Notes: generated by a model from the letters alone, not told the origin. A DNA stretch of 31,213 bases from CAYFHQ01 sp964342805 (GCA_964342805.1 CAYFHQ010000036.1:1-31213); one strand, 5' to 3'; positions 7,559-15,489 are shown, counted from the first letter of the stretch. A program made the numbers and translations.

Positions 7559-8923
7559 CTACAAACTCAAGGCTTCCATAAGGGCCTTGGCCTTGTCGAG
7601 GGTTTCTTGGTACTCAGCTTCTACATCAGAGTCCCAAACGATCCCACCACCCACTTGGAAATAGACTTGATCATTTTTAAGTACCATGGTCCGGATAACA
7701 ATATTTAAGTCTGCATTGCCATTAAAATCAATATAGCCAATAGACCCCGTATAGATATTGCGCTGGGTTGGTTCCAGTTCATCAATAACTTCCATGGCCC
7801 TGATCTTAGGTGCACCCGTGATTGACCCACCTGGAAAGGTGGCCTTGATCACATCAAAGGCGTCCAGGTCATCCCTAAGGTCTGCGGTTACCGTAGACAC
7901 TAAGTGGTAGACAGTTGCATATTCCTCAATGGTAAACAACTCAGGAACCTTCACAGTGCCAACCTTAGCAATTCGGCTGAGGTCATTGCGTTCCAAATCA
8001 ACGATCATAAGTAACTCTGCCTTGTCCTTCTCGGAGTTGCGCAGGATTCCCTGGTTGATAAGGTCTTCTTCAGGCGTCTTCCCCCTAGGCACCGTTCCCT
8101 TTATGGGCCTGGTTTCAATTTGTCCACCTCTTAATTGAATAAAACGTTCCGGTGAACTGGAGAGGATCTGTCCTTGTCCAAAATCTAAATAGCCCGCAAA
8201 AGGAGCTGGATTTACGTCTCTTAGCTTTTTATATAAACCCAAGGGCTTATCCCTCAATGGAGTTTGAAATCGTTGGGTCATATTCGCAATATAAATATCA
8301 CCTTGACGGATATATTCCTTCATTTGAGTTAATGCGTCAATATATGCAGGCTTGGTAAAGTTAGATTGGAAGTCGGGACGATTCTTATGAAGGACCACAG
8401 GCGCTTGGCTAGGGCTTTTCTCAAAAGCACGAATCTGCTGTAGTTTTTCCTCCACTCGATCTCTTTCCCCAGAACGTACACCCGCGTCAGTAATATAGGT
8501 TTTGTTTTCAAGGTGGTCTACGACAACTGCACCATCATATAAACCCACAAATAGGTCCGGAACACCTACGTCATCCACGGCTGTTCTCGGAAGGACTTCC
8601 ATATGATGACCAAGATCATAGGCGAAAAAGCCCACGGCACCGCCGATAAAAGGAATGTCAAAGGCATAGGTTGCATTGGGCGTTTGTGTTGCCATCAATT
8701 GCTGTAAGCGATCAAGGGGGTTACCTTTTTCGTGGATTCCGTCGACCCAAACATCCTGGTCCTTACTTTTAATGACCGAATAAGGGTTGGCTACTATTAT
8801 GGAATAGCGCCCCAATCTTTCAGGGTCCTTTCCACTATCCAAAAAGACACTTCCAGGGCCATTTTCCAGGGCCAAGTGGATCTCAAAGGCACTCAGATGG
8901 GTTTGTATCTCTTTCAAAATCAT
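7559..8923 (-). CDS. pabB: Aminodeoxychorismate synthase component I
   Basis: PabB aminates chorismate to 4-amino-4-deoxychorismate using ammonia from PabA. The C-terminal chorismate-binding domain shows the sequence PIKGTVPRG, where the lysine (K275) is the nucleophile that marks PabB; anthranilate synthase has alanine in that place. Other motifs are ELLMIVDLERNDL, FPGGSITGAPK and GGGIVWDSD. I use the ATG at 8923 rather than 8944 because GGGAGGT sits just upstream of it and it forms a 4-base ATGA overlap with the pabA stop. This gives 454 residues, the usual size. Confidence 0.95.
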   Translation of the reverse strand: MILKEIQTHLSAFEIHLALENGPGSVFLDSGKDPERLGRYSIIVANPYSVIKSKDQDVWVDGIHEKGNPLDRLQQLMATQTPNATYAFDIPFIGGAVGFFAYDLGHHMEVLPRTAVDDVGVPDLFVGLYDGAVVVDHLENKTYITDAGVRSGERDRVEEKLQQIRAFEKSPSQAPVVLHKNRPDFQSNFTKPAYIDALTQMKEYIRQGDIYIANMTQRFQTPLRDKPLGLYKKLRDVNPAPFAGYLDFGQGQILSSSPERFIQLRGGQIETRPIKGTVPRGKTPEEDLINQGILRNSEKDKAELLMIVDLERNDLSRIAKVGTVKVPELFTIEEYATVYHLVSTVTADLRDDLDAFDVIKATFPGGSITGAPKIRAMEVIDELEPTQRNIYTGSIGYIDFNGNADLNIVIRTMVLKNDQVYFQVGGGIVWDSDVEAEYQETLDKAKALMEALSL

Positions 8924-9513
8924 CCTTTGACCTCCCTTTTCCATTTCCTTGCTCGCACTAAAAAGTTCTCCAACAGTTCATGCCCCTGTTCTGTCATAAC
9001 AGCCTCTGGATGAAACTGGACGCCTTCAATGGGCAAGGTTGTATGCTTGAAACCCATGATTTCCCCTTCAGCAGTTTCCGCTGTGATTTCTAAGCAGGCT
9101 GGCAATGTAGACCGTTCAACAACCAAGGAGTGGTAGCGGGTAACCTGTAGGGGCTGATTCAAGTCACTGAACACACCCGTATTGGTATGGGTAATCGGAT
9201 GAACCTTGCCATGGACTGGCTGAATGGCCTTAACAACTTTTCCCCCAAAACACTGGCCAATGGTCTGATGACCTAGACAAATGCCCAGGATCGGCAAGTC
9301 TCCTTGTAACTTTTCTACAACCTCAAGACAAACCCCAGCTTCATTGGGTGTTTTGGGTCCTGGAGACAAAACGATCATTTCCGGATCCATTTTTCGGATC
9401 TCATCTATGGTAATTGCATCGTTGCGAACGATGGTCACTTCTTCCTTTAAGCTTTGCAAATACTGAACCAGATTATAGGTAAATGAGTCATAATTATCAA
9501 TCATTAGGATCAT
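8920..9513 (-). CDS. pabA: Aminodeoxychorismate synthase component II (glutamine amidotransferase)
   Basis: PabA releases ammonia from glutamine for PabB. With the ATG at 9513 the protein begins MILMIDNYDSFTYNL and the catalytic triad falls at Cys79 (GICLGHQ), His168 and Glu170 (VQFHPE), the same numbers as in the E. coli enzyme, which supports this start over the upstream TTG at 9519. The oxyanion segment is SPGPKTP. In organisms with one such gene it may also serve anthranilate synthase; no trp genes are visible here. It is the first gene of the eight-gene folate operon. The leader from the predicted promoter is only about 30 bases, leaving no room for a riboswitch. Confidence 0.93.
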   Translation of the reverse strand: MILMIDNYDSFTYNLVQYLQSLKEEVTIVRNDAITIDEIRKMDPEMIVLSPGPKTPNEAGVCLEVVEKLQGDLPILGICLGHQTIGQCFGGKVVKAIQPVHGKVHPITHTNTGVFSDLNQPLQVTRYHSLVVERSTLPACLEITAETAEGEIMGFKHTTLPIEGVQFHPEAVMTEQGHELLENFLVRARKWKREVKG

Positions 9514-9549
9514 TGGCAAAGGCTCCCTTCCCCGAATATATACGGTTTG

Positions 9550-9579
9550 ATTCTACCACTTCGCTTTGGATAAAGTCAA
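9550..9579 (-). promoter_or_regulatory. Promoter of the pab-fol-aro operon
   Basis: On the minus strand, TTGACT (complement of 9574-9579), an 18-base spacer and TAGAAT (complement of 9550-9555) match five of six positions each. Transcription would begin about 30 bases before pabA. Confidence 0.7.
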
Positions 9580-9585
9580 CAAAGT

Positions 9586-9615
9586 TTTCCACAAACTAAG
9601 CCCACATGCTATACT
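9586..9615 (+). promoter_or_regulatory. Probable promoter for the TIM-barrel gene
   Basis: TTTCCA (9586-9591), an 18-base spacer and TATACT (9610-9615); a second candidate -10, TATAAT, overlaps downstream at 9616-9621. The -35 is only 6 bases from the -35 of the divergent pabA promoter. Confidence 0.45.
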
Positions 9616-9646
9616 TATAATGCAGACTTTTTAGGGAGGTATCACA

Positions 9647-10447
9647 ATGAAATTGGGGATGACCGCGCCGGAGTTTTGGCTGGCTGAAGACCAATGGCAA
9701 CTGGATATTATGACTTTGCATCATTTCGGACTCAGCGCCCTTGAGTGTAGTCCCCATGACCACCTGATCGACACCCGTAAATGGACCACCATTTGTAGGA
9801 TACTCAGGGACCTGAACATGGACTTGACTGCCCATGCACCTGACTTTTATGACCCAGATGGTTTTGGGCTTACAGGTTTCCGAAGCAAAGGGGACATACG
9901 TAAGAACTACTTGGGATATTTTGATCGCCTGGTTCAGTTCCAAGGAAAGGCCCCCATTCCCCTGACCATCCATGGCCCTTCACACAGGGGACAAGAGGCC
10001 TTAGATGATATAAAGGCCTTCTGCGACTTTGCCCTTGAACGGATTGATAGGGAAGGATGGCCCCTGGCTATTGCCTTAGAGACCCTAGCCACACCTAACT
10101 TGGGGAGTAAGATCGAGGACCTTATGCATGTGATAGAAACCTTCCAAGACAACCGCCTGGGGGTTTGCTGGGATATTACCCATACCAGGTCCTGGTCAGA
10201 AGAGCAATATGGGCAAGAAAAGTTCTTGAACGCCGTCCAGACCGCCCATATACATGGCTTTGATGGCAAGGAAGACCACCGCCCCTTAAAAGACTTTCCG
10301 GTCTCCATGGACAGACCCCTGGACCTGCTGGGCCAAAAAGGCTACCAAGGCGTCCTTACAATCGAACTACTTAAAGTGAAGAAAGAAGACTTTTCCTACC
10401 TCATGCAAAACGACCTGGAGTTGCTCCTTCCTTTCATCCAAAAATAA
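9647..10447 (+). CDS. Sugar phosphate isomerase/epimerase-like TIM-barrel protein
   Basis: A 266-residue protein of the xylose-isomerase-like TIM barrel superfamily (AP endonuclease family 2). Barrel-strand motifs with potential metal ligands are spaced along the chain: LTAHAPDF, LTIHGPSH, IALETLA, GVCWDITHT, AHIHGFDG and LTIELL. The superfamily includes sugar epimerases, inosose dehydratases and endonuclease IV; there is not enough here to choose a substrate, although the lack of the full endonuclease IV ligand set argues against DNA repair. AGGGAGGT precedes the ATG. It stands alone between a divergent folate operon and a convergent dinB. Confidence 0.8.
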   Translation: MKLGMTAPEFWLAEDQWQLDIMTLHHFGLSALECSPHDHLIDTRKWTTICRILRDLNMDLTAHAPDFYDPDGFGLTGFRSKGDIRKNYLGYFDRLVQFQGKAPIPLTIHGPSHRGQEALDDIKAFCDFALERIDREGWPLAIALETLATPNLGSKIEDLMHVIETFQDNRLGVCWDITHTRSWSEEQYGQEKFLNAVQTAHIHGFDGKEDHRPLKDFPVSMDRPLDLLGQKGYQGVLTIELLKVKKEDFSYLMQNDLELLLPFIQK

Positions 10448-10451
10448 AAAC

Positions 10452-10505
10452 AAGCTACAGCCTGGGCGTATGACTTTGCATCAACCCACTGCTGTAGCTT
10501 TTTTA
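10452..10505. terminator. Bidirectional terminator between the TIM-barrel gene and dinB
   Basis: AAGCTACAGC (10452-10461) pairs with GCTGTAGCTT (10491-10500), followed by TTTTT on the plus strand. On the minus strand the hairpin is followed by GTTTTTATTTT, so it can serve the convergent dinB as well. Confidence 0.75.
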
Positions 10506-10532
10506 TGTTTTATGTTAAAATAAGTGTCACCC

Positions 10533-11579
10533 TTAATCAAAAAGGGTCATTTGCCGTTCCGTCATGGGTGTAAGCCCCGATAGGGACAGGCCGATTAAAC
10601 GAACAGCCTTGTCAAAGGTAATGGTCTTCATAAGAGCAAGGGCTTCCCGCTCTATATCCTCTGCCAGATAAACCGACATCCCCAGGGTCTTTGACTTGGT
10701 ATGACCTTCAAACTCAAAGGTTTTATACTTAATGGTTACTGTTCGGGCTTCCATGTTCTTACGCGCCAGGTCAGACGCTACTTTTGCGCTGAACTTCCTG
10801 ATATAGTCCTCAAGGACCTTTACATCACTCACATCTTCCCTTAGGGTTGTTTCACGACCAATGGACTTCCTTTCCCGCTCAACCCGGACTGGACGGTCAT
10901 CAAGACCCCTGATTTTTTCGTAAATCTCGCCACCCCAGGAACCCATGATCAGGACCAAATCCTCCTTGGAAAACTTCAACAAGTCCCCAATGGTATAGAT
11001 CCCAATGCGATTGAGCTTGGCTGCAGATTTTTTTCCAAGACCATGGACCTTTGATATGGACAGGGGTTTGAGGACATCCGGCATCATATCAGGGGTGATT
11101 TGGTAAAGACCATCAGGCTTATTCCACTCAGAGGACAGCTTGGCAAGGAATTTATTGTAGGATATCCCAACAGAAATCGTCAAACCCGTATCTTTAAAAA
11201 CGGTTTCTTTAATGTACCTAGCTACATACTCCGGTGACTGGTAGAGATCTGTAATGTCTAAATAGGCCTCGTCTATGGAGACCGGCTGGATATTGTCCGT
11301 AATCCCATAGAGGATGTCAAACACTTGGTCGGACATTTCCTTGTAGCGCTCCATATTGCCCCTCACAAAGATCCCGTGGGGACACAATTGCTTGGCCTTA
11401 AAACCAGGCATGGCTGAATGGACACCATACTTACGTGCCTCATAATTGCAGGTGGATACAACGCCCCGCCGGCCAGTTCCACCTATTATCAAGGGCTTGC
11501 CCCTATATTCAGGATGATCTAACTCCTCCACAGCTGCGAAGAAGGCATCCAAATCAACATGTAGTATTTTGCGTTGCAT
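10533..11579 (-). CDS. dinB: DNA polymerase IV (Y-family, translesion synthesis)
   Basis: DinB is an error-prone polymerase that bypasses damaged bases. The 348-residue protein has HVDLDAFFAAVE with the first metal-binding aspartate at 9, YEARKYGVHSAMP, and SIDEAYLDIT with Asp103 and Glu104, the catalytic positions known from E. coli. The C-terminus ends in QMTLFD, a sliding-clamp binding motif of the QxxLF type. A LexA box lies just upstream, so SOS induction is expected. The ATG at 11579 gives the normal family length; the upstream ribosome binding site (GGAGATGAGCTT) is modest. Confidence 0.95.
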   Translation of the reverse strand: MQRKILHVDLDAFFAAVEELDHPEYRGKPLIIGGTGRRGVVSTCNYEARKYGVHSAMPGFKAKQLCPHGIFVRGNMERYKEMSDQVFDILYGITDNIQPVSIDEAYLDITDLYQSPEYVARYIKETVFKDTGLTISVGISYNKFLAKLSSEWNKPDGLYQITPDMMPDVLKPLSISKVHGLGKKSAAKLNRIGIYTIGDLLKFSKEDLVLIMGSWGGEIYEKIRGLDDRPVRVERERKSIGRETTLREDVSDVKVLEDYIRKFSAKVASDLARKNMEARTVTIKYKTFEFEGHTKSKTLGMSVYLAEDIEREALALMKTITFDKAVRLIGLSLSGLTPMTERQMTLFD

Positions 11580-11590
11580 AAGCTCATCTC

Positions 11591-11604
11591 CAAACGTATG
11601 TTCG
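11591..11604 (-). promoter_or_regulatory. LexA (SOS) box of dinB
   Basis: Minus-strand CGAACATACGTTTG differs at two positions from the Gram-positive LexA consensus CGAACATATGTTCG. It lies between the predicted -10 and the dinB start, where LexA would block transcription. Confidence 0.8.
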
Positions 11605-11611
11605 TCGATTT

Positions 11612-11617
11612 ATTATA
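11612..11617 (-). promoter_or_regulatory. -10 element of the dinB promoter
   Basis: A perfect minus-strand TATAAT lies 7 bases upstream of the LexA box. The -35 region is poor and overlaps the terminator of the preceding operon. Confidence 0.55.
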
Positions 11618-11621
11618 ACAT

Positions 11622-11665
11622 AAAAGCCCCAGACTCGACATGACCTTTCGCTGAGTCTGGGACTT
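11622..11665 (-). terminator. Terminator of the regulator-kinase-NusG_II-DUF5698 operon
   Basis: Complementary arms CCCAGACTC and GAGTCTGGG, extended by AAAG/CTTT across a mismatch, with a 16-base loop. On the minus strand the hairpin ends in GGGGCTTTTATG. The U run is short, so some read-through into dinB is possible. Confidence 0.6.
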
Positions 11666-11671
11666 TACTGT

Positions 11672-12196
11672 CTATTTTCGGATCAAGCCAAAGCCACCGT
11701 ACATGGGCTTTAACTCTGACACTGTGATGACTGCATTGGACTGGGAATAGGTCAATGCTTGGACACAAGCCTTTACATTCTTCCGCTTTACAAACATAAA
11801 CAAAATATTGCGGTCAAAATTCATCCCTTCCCCTTCAACAACAGTGACTGCATAGCCCAGTTCTCGCATGTGCTTGGCCAGGTCCTGGCCATGGATTTTC
11901 TTTACGATTGCCTTGATCTCTGACACACCTAGACCAATTTTGGATTCCAGAATACTGCCCATGTAGTTGCCACAGGAAAACCCTAAGGCATACACAATGG
12001 CCTTAATGGGATCATCGGCTACCCCTGAAATCACTGTACTGGCAATCACGATCCACAGGGAAACCTCAAAGAAGCCAATCACAGCACCTATGCGTCGCTC
12101 TCCCTTGGTAATCAGCACAACCCGGAGGGTCATGAGTGACACTTCAATAACCTTTGCGAAAAAAATGAGTGCATATACAATAATAGAACCCCACAT
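11672..12196 (-). CDS. UPF0316-type membrane protein (DUF5698 plus DUF2179)
   Basis: A 174-residue protein with three hydrophobic segments in the first half (about 3-20, 35-58 and 63-82) carrying the family motif VSLMTLRVVLITKGER, and a soluble C-terminal half with a DUF2179-like fold (YAVTVVEGEGMNFDRNILFMFVKRK). DUF2179 domains are often found on membrane proteins and are thought to bind a ligand; the function is unproven. It starts 19 bases after the NusG_II gene and is the last gene of the operon begun by the response regulator, so it may be controlled by that two-component pair. Confidence 0.88.
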   Translation of the reverse strand: MWGSIIVYALIFFAKVIEVSLMTLRVVLITKGERRIGAVIGFFEVSLWIVIASTVISGVADDPIKAIVYALGFSCGNYMGSILESKIGLGVSEIKAIVKKIHGQDLAKHMRELGYAVTVVEGEGMNFDRNILFMFVKRKNVKACVQALTYSQSNAVITVSELKPMYGGFGLIRK

Positions 12197-12214
12197 GTCC
12201 TTGACCTCGCTTTA

Positions 12215-12583
12215 CTAATATGTCACGCCGTCCACTGCGGCTTCATTTTGTCCTTTGATTTCAATGACTACTTTGTTGGGTAGGCAGACTAGAAGGTCCC
12301 CTGACTTGCTCTTTTTGCCGTCATGAACACATATCTGATCAGGGCAATCTGCTTCCACTATCCACACCTCATCCCCTTCAATACGAATGACATTGTGACC
12401 CAACTGGTCGAGGGTAATTTCAACCGGCTCCTTTAATGGGAGACTGTAACTCCGGTGGAGCTGGTTGTCCACAGAGATTTCTACGATTTTGTTGTCCACC
12501 ACATCGTCCACAGTAAACATGTAGCCAAGGCCAAGGCTGACCACAAGATAAAATAGGATGAGGAGGACATCTAACTTCTTCAT
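12215..12583 (-). CDS. NusG domain II-containing membrane-anchored protein
   Basis: A 122-residue protein with one N-terminal hydrophobic segment (about 5-23) and an extracytoplasmic NusG_II-like domain. The domain shows VWIVEADCPDQICVH and VCLPNKVVIEI, the typical pattern of Clostridia and lactic bacteria. The two cysteines of DCPDQIC plus the one in VCLPN are typical of the family. Such proteins are often near FMN-transferase or Gx-transporter genes, which are not visible here; the biochemical role is unknown. It lies 18 bases downstream of the histidine kinase in the same operon. The ribosome binding site (AAAGCGAG) is weak. Confidence 0.88.
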   Translation of the reverse strand: MKKLDVLLILFYLVVSLGLGYMFTVDDVVDNKIVEISVDNQLHRSYSLPLKEPVEITLDQLGHNVIRIEGDEVWIVEADCPDQICVHDGKKSKSGDLLVCLPNKVVIEIKGQNEAAVDGVTY

Positions 12584-12601
12584 GATTGCTCGCTTTCTGT
12601 A

Positions 12602-14011
12602 TTACTCGTTATCTGTCGGTGACCGAGGGATAATCATTTTGAACCGGGCGCCACCTGCTGGCACATCCTCTGCCCAGATCTTTCCGCCGTGGCGTTCAAC
12701 GATGGTTTTTGTTAAGGCAAGGCCAATGCCGCTGCCGCCTTTTTCTCCCTTATAAAACCGGTCGAAAACCTTGTCTGCATGGCCTGGTTCGAAGCCTGGC
12801 CCATCATCCCAAATATCAATATGAATGTCTCTGGCTGTTTCTGTCATTTGCACATGGATCACTGTATCCGCATAGCGGATTCCATTGCCGATGATGTTGA
12901 CAAAGGCCCGGGTCATTTTGTCGACGTCAAAGTCTCCGATCCCGTCGCCCTTGAGTTCTAGGTCTAGGTCCACATTCTGATTGCTGGCCATGGACCGCAG
13001 GGATCTTGTCGTCCCAAGGATGATCTCCTTCATTTGTGTCAACTGAAAACGGAAAGACTCTGCCTCGTCTTCTAACTTGGTCATGAGGATCATTTCCTCT
13101 ACGATTTTTTTGAGTCTCTGGCTTTCATCGATCACGATGTCTAGGCTTTCTTCCATTTCAGGCCCTTCCACGATTCCATCTCGGACGGCTTCTGCATAGC
13201 CTTGGATGGACATGAGTGGTGTTTTTAACTCATGGGATGCGTTCTGGAAAAACTCCTTTTGATGCTGGTGTAAGTCTTGGATCCGGTCGGACATTTTCTC
13301 AAAAGACTCTGCAAGGTCTTCCAGTTCATCTCCTGTTTTGATCCCCATATTTTCTATGGGTTGTTTGAAGGAGTAGCCTTGGATGGCTGCCTGCATGGCC
13401 CGAATGGGCTTGGTTACCCTTTTTGTAAGGAAGGCCCCTATGACCAGGGCAATCACACTACCAATAGCAAAACTACGGACCAGGCCCCACATGAAGACCC
13501 GTCGCAAACTGGCGATGTCCTCCATTTTCGTATAGACGATCAAGTTGGCAATCACCCGGTCATTGAGGGTGATCTCTCGGTGCTCAAATATCTCATTGGT
13601 AGTCCTGGCCTGGGCACTATTGATCAGTTCCTTTAGCTTGTCCACAGTCATGTCCTGGTCAGAATGATAAACCAATTTACCATTTTGGATAATGGCCACA
13701 TCACTACCAATCACTCGAGACGCCAGGCGCACACTGGCCAATTGCTCCACATAGGAATTTTGAGCCTCAGACTCCTGGTTATTCCGCTTGGCCACTTCAT
13801 TGGCCACCCTGGCCCTGGCAAAGCGGATAACGATCTCTTCCATTTGGTCTGCCGAGGCCCGAAGGCCCGCACGGGTGTCCTGGAGGAGATAGGCTTGGGT
13901 TGCCTGGGAAAAGACAAAGGTACTGACCAAAAAAGTAATGACCAGGATGAGGATATAGCCAAAGACGATCTTCCGGCTGATTCCTCTTCTATTTTTCGAT
14001 TTTGTAGCCAT
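12602..14011 (-). CDS. Membrane sensor histidine kinase (OmpR-family partner)
   Basis: A 469-residue kinase with a basic start, a membrane span at about 14-36, an extracytoplasmic sensor of some 135 residues, a second span at about 172-196, a HAMP linker (197-248), a HisKA domain with the phospho-accepting His260 in NASHELKTPL, and an ATPase domain with N, G1 (WDDGPGFEP) and G2 (GGSGIGLAL) motifs. All catalytic elements look intact. The start overlaps the end of the regulator gene by 23 bases, marking a cognate pair. The sensor domain is rich in charged residues and gives no clue to its ligand; the downstream NusG_II and DUF5698 proteins suggest an envelope-related signal, which is inference. 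Confidence 0.93.
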   Translation of the reverse strand: MATKSKNRRGISRKIVFGYILILVITFLVSTFVFSQATQAYLLQDTRAGLRASADQMEEIVIRFARARVANEVAKRNNQESEAQNSYVEQLASVRLASRVIGSDVAIIQNGKLVYHSDQDMTVDKLKELINSAQARTTNEIFEHREITLNDRVIANLIVYTKMEDIASLRRVFMWGLVRSFAIGSVIALVIGAFLTKRVTKPIRAMQAAIQGYSFKQPIENMGIKTGDELEDLAESFEKMSDRIQDLHQHQKEFFQNASHELKTPLMSIQGYAEAVRDGIVEGPEMEESLDIVIDESQRLKKIVEEMILMTKLEDEAESFRFQLTQMKEIILGTTRSLRSMASNQNVDLDLELKGDGIGDFDVDKMTRAFVNIIGNGIRYADTVIHVQMTETARDIHIDIWDDGPGFEPGHADKVFDRFYKGEKGGSGIGLALTKTIVERHGGKIWAEDVPAGGARFKMIIPRSPTDNE

Positions 14012-14663
14012 AGCCCCACACCGTTTCTATCTTTAAGTCCGATTGTCTATCCTTTAGCTTTTTTCGAAGCCGTTTGACCAAGTCATCAATCACCCGTAAG
14101 TCGCCCAAGTAATCATAACCCCATACCTTTTCGATCAAACCTTCCCGAGTAAAGGGCATGCCTGCATTTCGGAGCATGAACTCCATCAATTCATATTCCT
14201 TTGTGGTGAGTTTCAGGGGTGTATCCCCCACATTGATCAAACGCTTGTCCGTCAGTAACTGGACATCCTGTACTTGAATATGTTCACGGACGGTTTCAGT
14301 TTTACCCAACCGTCTAAAAATGTTTTTCATACGGACAATCAGTTCCCTGGGGCTAAAGGGTTTTGACAAGTAGTCATCTCCGCCCAGTTCCAAGCCGATA
14401 ATCCGGTCGAACTCGTCGTCCCTAGCCGTCACAAATATAATAGGAATTTCACTGCGCTTCCTAATTTCCTTGCACAGCTCTAGCCCATCAATGCCAGGCA
14501 TATTAATATCCAACACCAAGAGGTCAGGATGGACCTTTTCCATTTGATCGATGACCTGGAGGCCGTCTGGGAATAGGGTCACCTGCCATCCCTCTTTTTC
14601 AATATATTTTTGAATCAGTTCTCGGATGTTTTTTTCGTCATCCACAACGAAGATATGTTTCAT
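13989..14663 (-). CDS. OmpR/PhoB-family response regulator
   Basis: A 224-residue transcription factor: receiver domain at about 1-115 with Asp8, Asp9, the phosphorylation site Asp52 (VLDINMPG), Thr79 and Lys101, then a winged-helix DNA-binding domain (about 130-223) with TTKEYELMEFM and VWGYDYLGDLRVIDDLVKRLRKKL. It is the first gene of a four-gene operon and overlaps its kinase. An AAAGGGG stretch lies before the ATG. Confidence 0.95.
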   Translation of the reverse strand: MKHIFVVDDEKNIRELIQKYIEKEGWQVTLFPDGLQVIDQMEKVHPDLLVLDINMPGIDGLELCKEIRKRSEIPIIFVTARDDEFDRIIGLELGGDDYLSKPFSPRELIVRMKNIFRRLGKTETVREHIQVQDVQLLTDKRLINVGDTPLKLTTKEYELMEFMLRNAGMPFTREGLIEKVWGYDYLGDLRVIDDLVKRLRKKLKDRQSDLKIETVWGYGYKIEK

Positions 14664-14694
14664 TCCACTACCCCTTTAATCTACTCTTTTTTCC

Positions 14695-14703
14695 ATCATA
14701 CCA
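14695..14703 (-). promoter_or_regulatory. Extended -10 promoter of the two-component operon
   Basis: Minus-strand TGGTATGAT matches TGnTATAAT at all but one position; no convincing -35 accompanies it. The leader to the regulator ATG would be about 25 bases. Confidence 0.5.
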
Positions 14704-14712
14704 TTCCCAGTG

Positions 14713-14741
14713 TTTTCAGACACCGCTTTTTTTGGTATATA
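14713..14741 (+). promoter_or_regulatory. Probable promoter of the Nudix gene
   Basis: TTTTCA (14713-14718), a 17-base spacer and TATATA (14736-14741). It is back to back with the promoter of the divergent two-component operon. Confidence 0.5.
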
Positions 14742-14765
14742 TGAAGATAGAAACGAGGTGAGCCC

Positions 14766-15383
14766 ATGGATATAGACAAAATCAGAAACAAACTCCGTGC
14801 CCACAAACTTAATGGTGGAGGCACGTATCATTATTATGCAGTCCTCATCCCATTGGTTGAAGTGGAAGGAGACCAACACCTGCTCTACGAGGTACGTTCC
14901 GAAAACCTCAAGTCCCAGCCGGGGGAAGTGTGCTTCCCAGGCGGCCGTATGGAAATTGATGAAAACCCCATGAACACAGCAATCCGTGAGACTTGCGAGG
15001 AACTGGGTATCCAACCAGATCAAATAGAAATCATGGAAGAAATCAAGCCCATTATCACCCCTTTTAATGTGGTGATCTATGTATTCGTTGGGCGGTTGAA
15101 GATTAATAGCATTGAAGACCTACCCTTTAATCCCGACGAGGTCAAGGAAGTCTTCACAGTTCCTGTGGCCTATCTGTATGACAACGAACCCGAAAAGTAC
15201 ACTGTCGAGTCCGTTTTTAATTTTCCCGAGGATTTTCCCTTCCACAAGATCCACAATGGGAAATCCTATAACTGGCGGAATGGGTCCTATGACATCCTTT
15301 TCTATGAGTATGATCAACGAACCATATGGGGTATGACTGCTAAAATGACCCGCAACCTCATGAAAATCCTTAAACTTTGCTAG
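14766..15383 (+). CDS. Nudix hydrolase, CoA pyrophosphatase type
   Basis: A 205-residue Nudix protein. The box at residues 60-82 fits GX5EX7REUXEEXGU exactly, with RETCEELGI at its end. Just ahead is the segment LKSQPGEVCFPGG (48-60), the UPF0035-type signature that marks coenzyme A pyrophosphatases (YeaB/NudL group), so the likely reaction is cleavage of CoA to 4'-phosphopantetheine and 3',5'-ADP. GAGGTGA precedes the ATG. It is monocistronic, with a terminator directly downstream. Although near the folate operon it is not the missing dihydroneopterin triphosphate pyrophosphatase, judging by that signature. Confidence 0.88.
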   Translation: MDIDKIRNKLRAHKLNGGGTYHYYAVLIPLVEVEGDQHLLYEVRSENLKSQPGEVCFPGGRMEIDENPMNTAIRETCEELGIQPDQIEIMEEIKPIITPFNVVIYVFVGRLKINSIEDLPFNPDEVKEVFTVPVAYLYDNEPEKYTVESVFNFPEDFPFHKIHNGKSYNWRNGSYDILFYEYDQRTIWGMTAKMTRNLMKILKLC

Positions 15384-15386
15384 CAA

Positions 15387-15438
15387 AAAGCCATAACCAA
15401 AGGGAAGCGGACCTTCCCATGGTAATGGCTTTGTTTTT
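15387..15438 (+). terminator. Terminator of the Nudix gene
   Basis: AAAGCCAT (15387-15394) pairs with ATGGCTTT (15425-15432), continued by ACCA/TGGT and a GGAAG/CCTTCC top, followed by GTTTTTATT. Confidence 0.8.
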
Positions 15439-15489
15439 ATTCTTATGGTGAACCTAGGAACTTGATTTGACTAGATCACTTTCACACAA

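Noticed and set aside
7559..9513. pabA/pabB as anthranilate synthase (trpG/trpE)
   Set aside because: The large subunit has PIKGT with the PabB lysine, and the neighbours are pabC and fol genes rather than trp genes.
9585..9593. TTTTCCACA, one mismatch from a DnaA box
   Set aside because: A single site inside a promoter region with no other boxes or AT-rich unwinding element; not an origin.
14766..15383. The Nudix protein as the missing dihydroneopterin triphosphate pyrophosphatase of folate synthesis
   Set aside because: It has the UPF0035/CoA pyrophosphatase signature ahead of the Nudix box and is a separate unit more than 5 kb from the operon.
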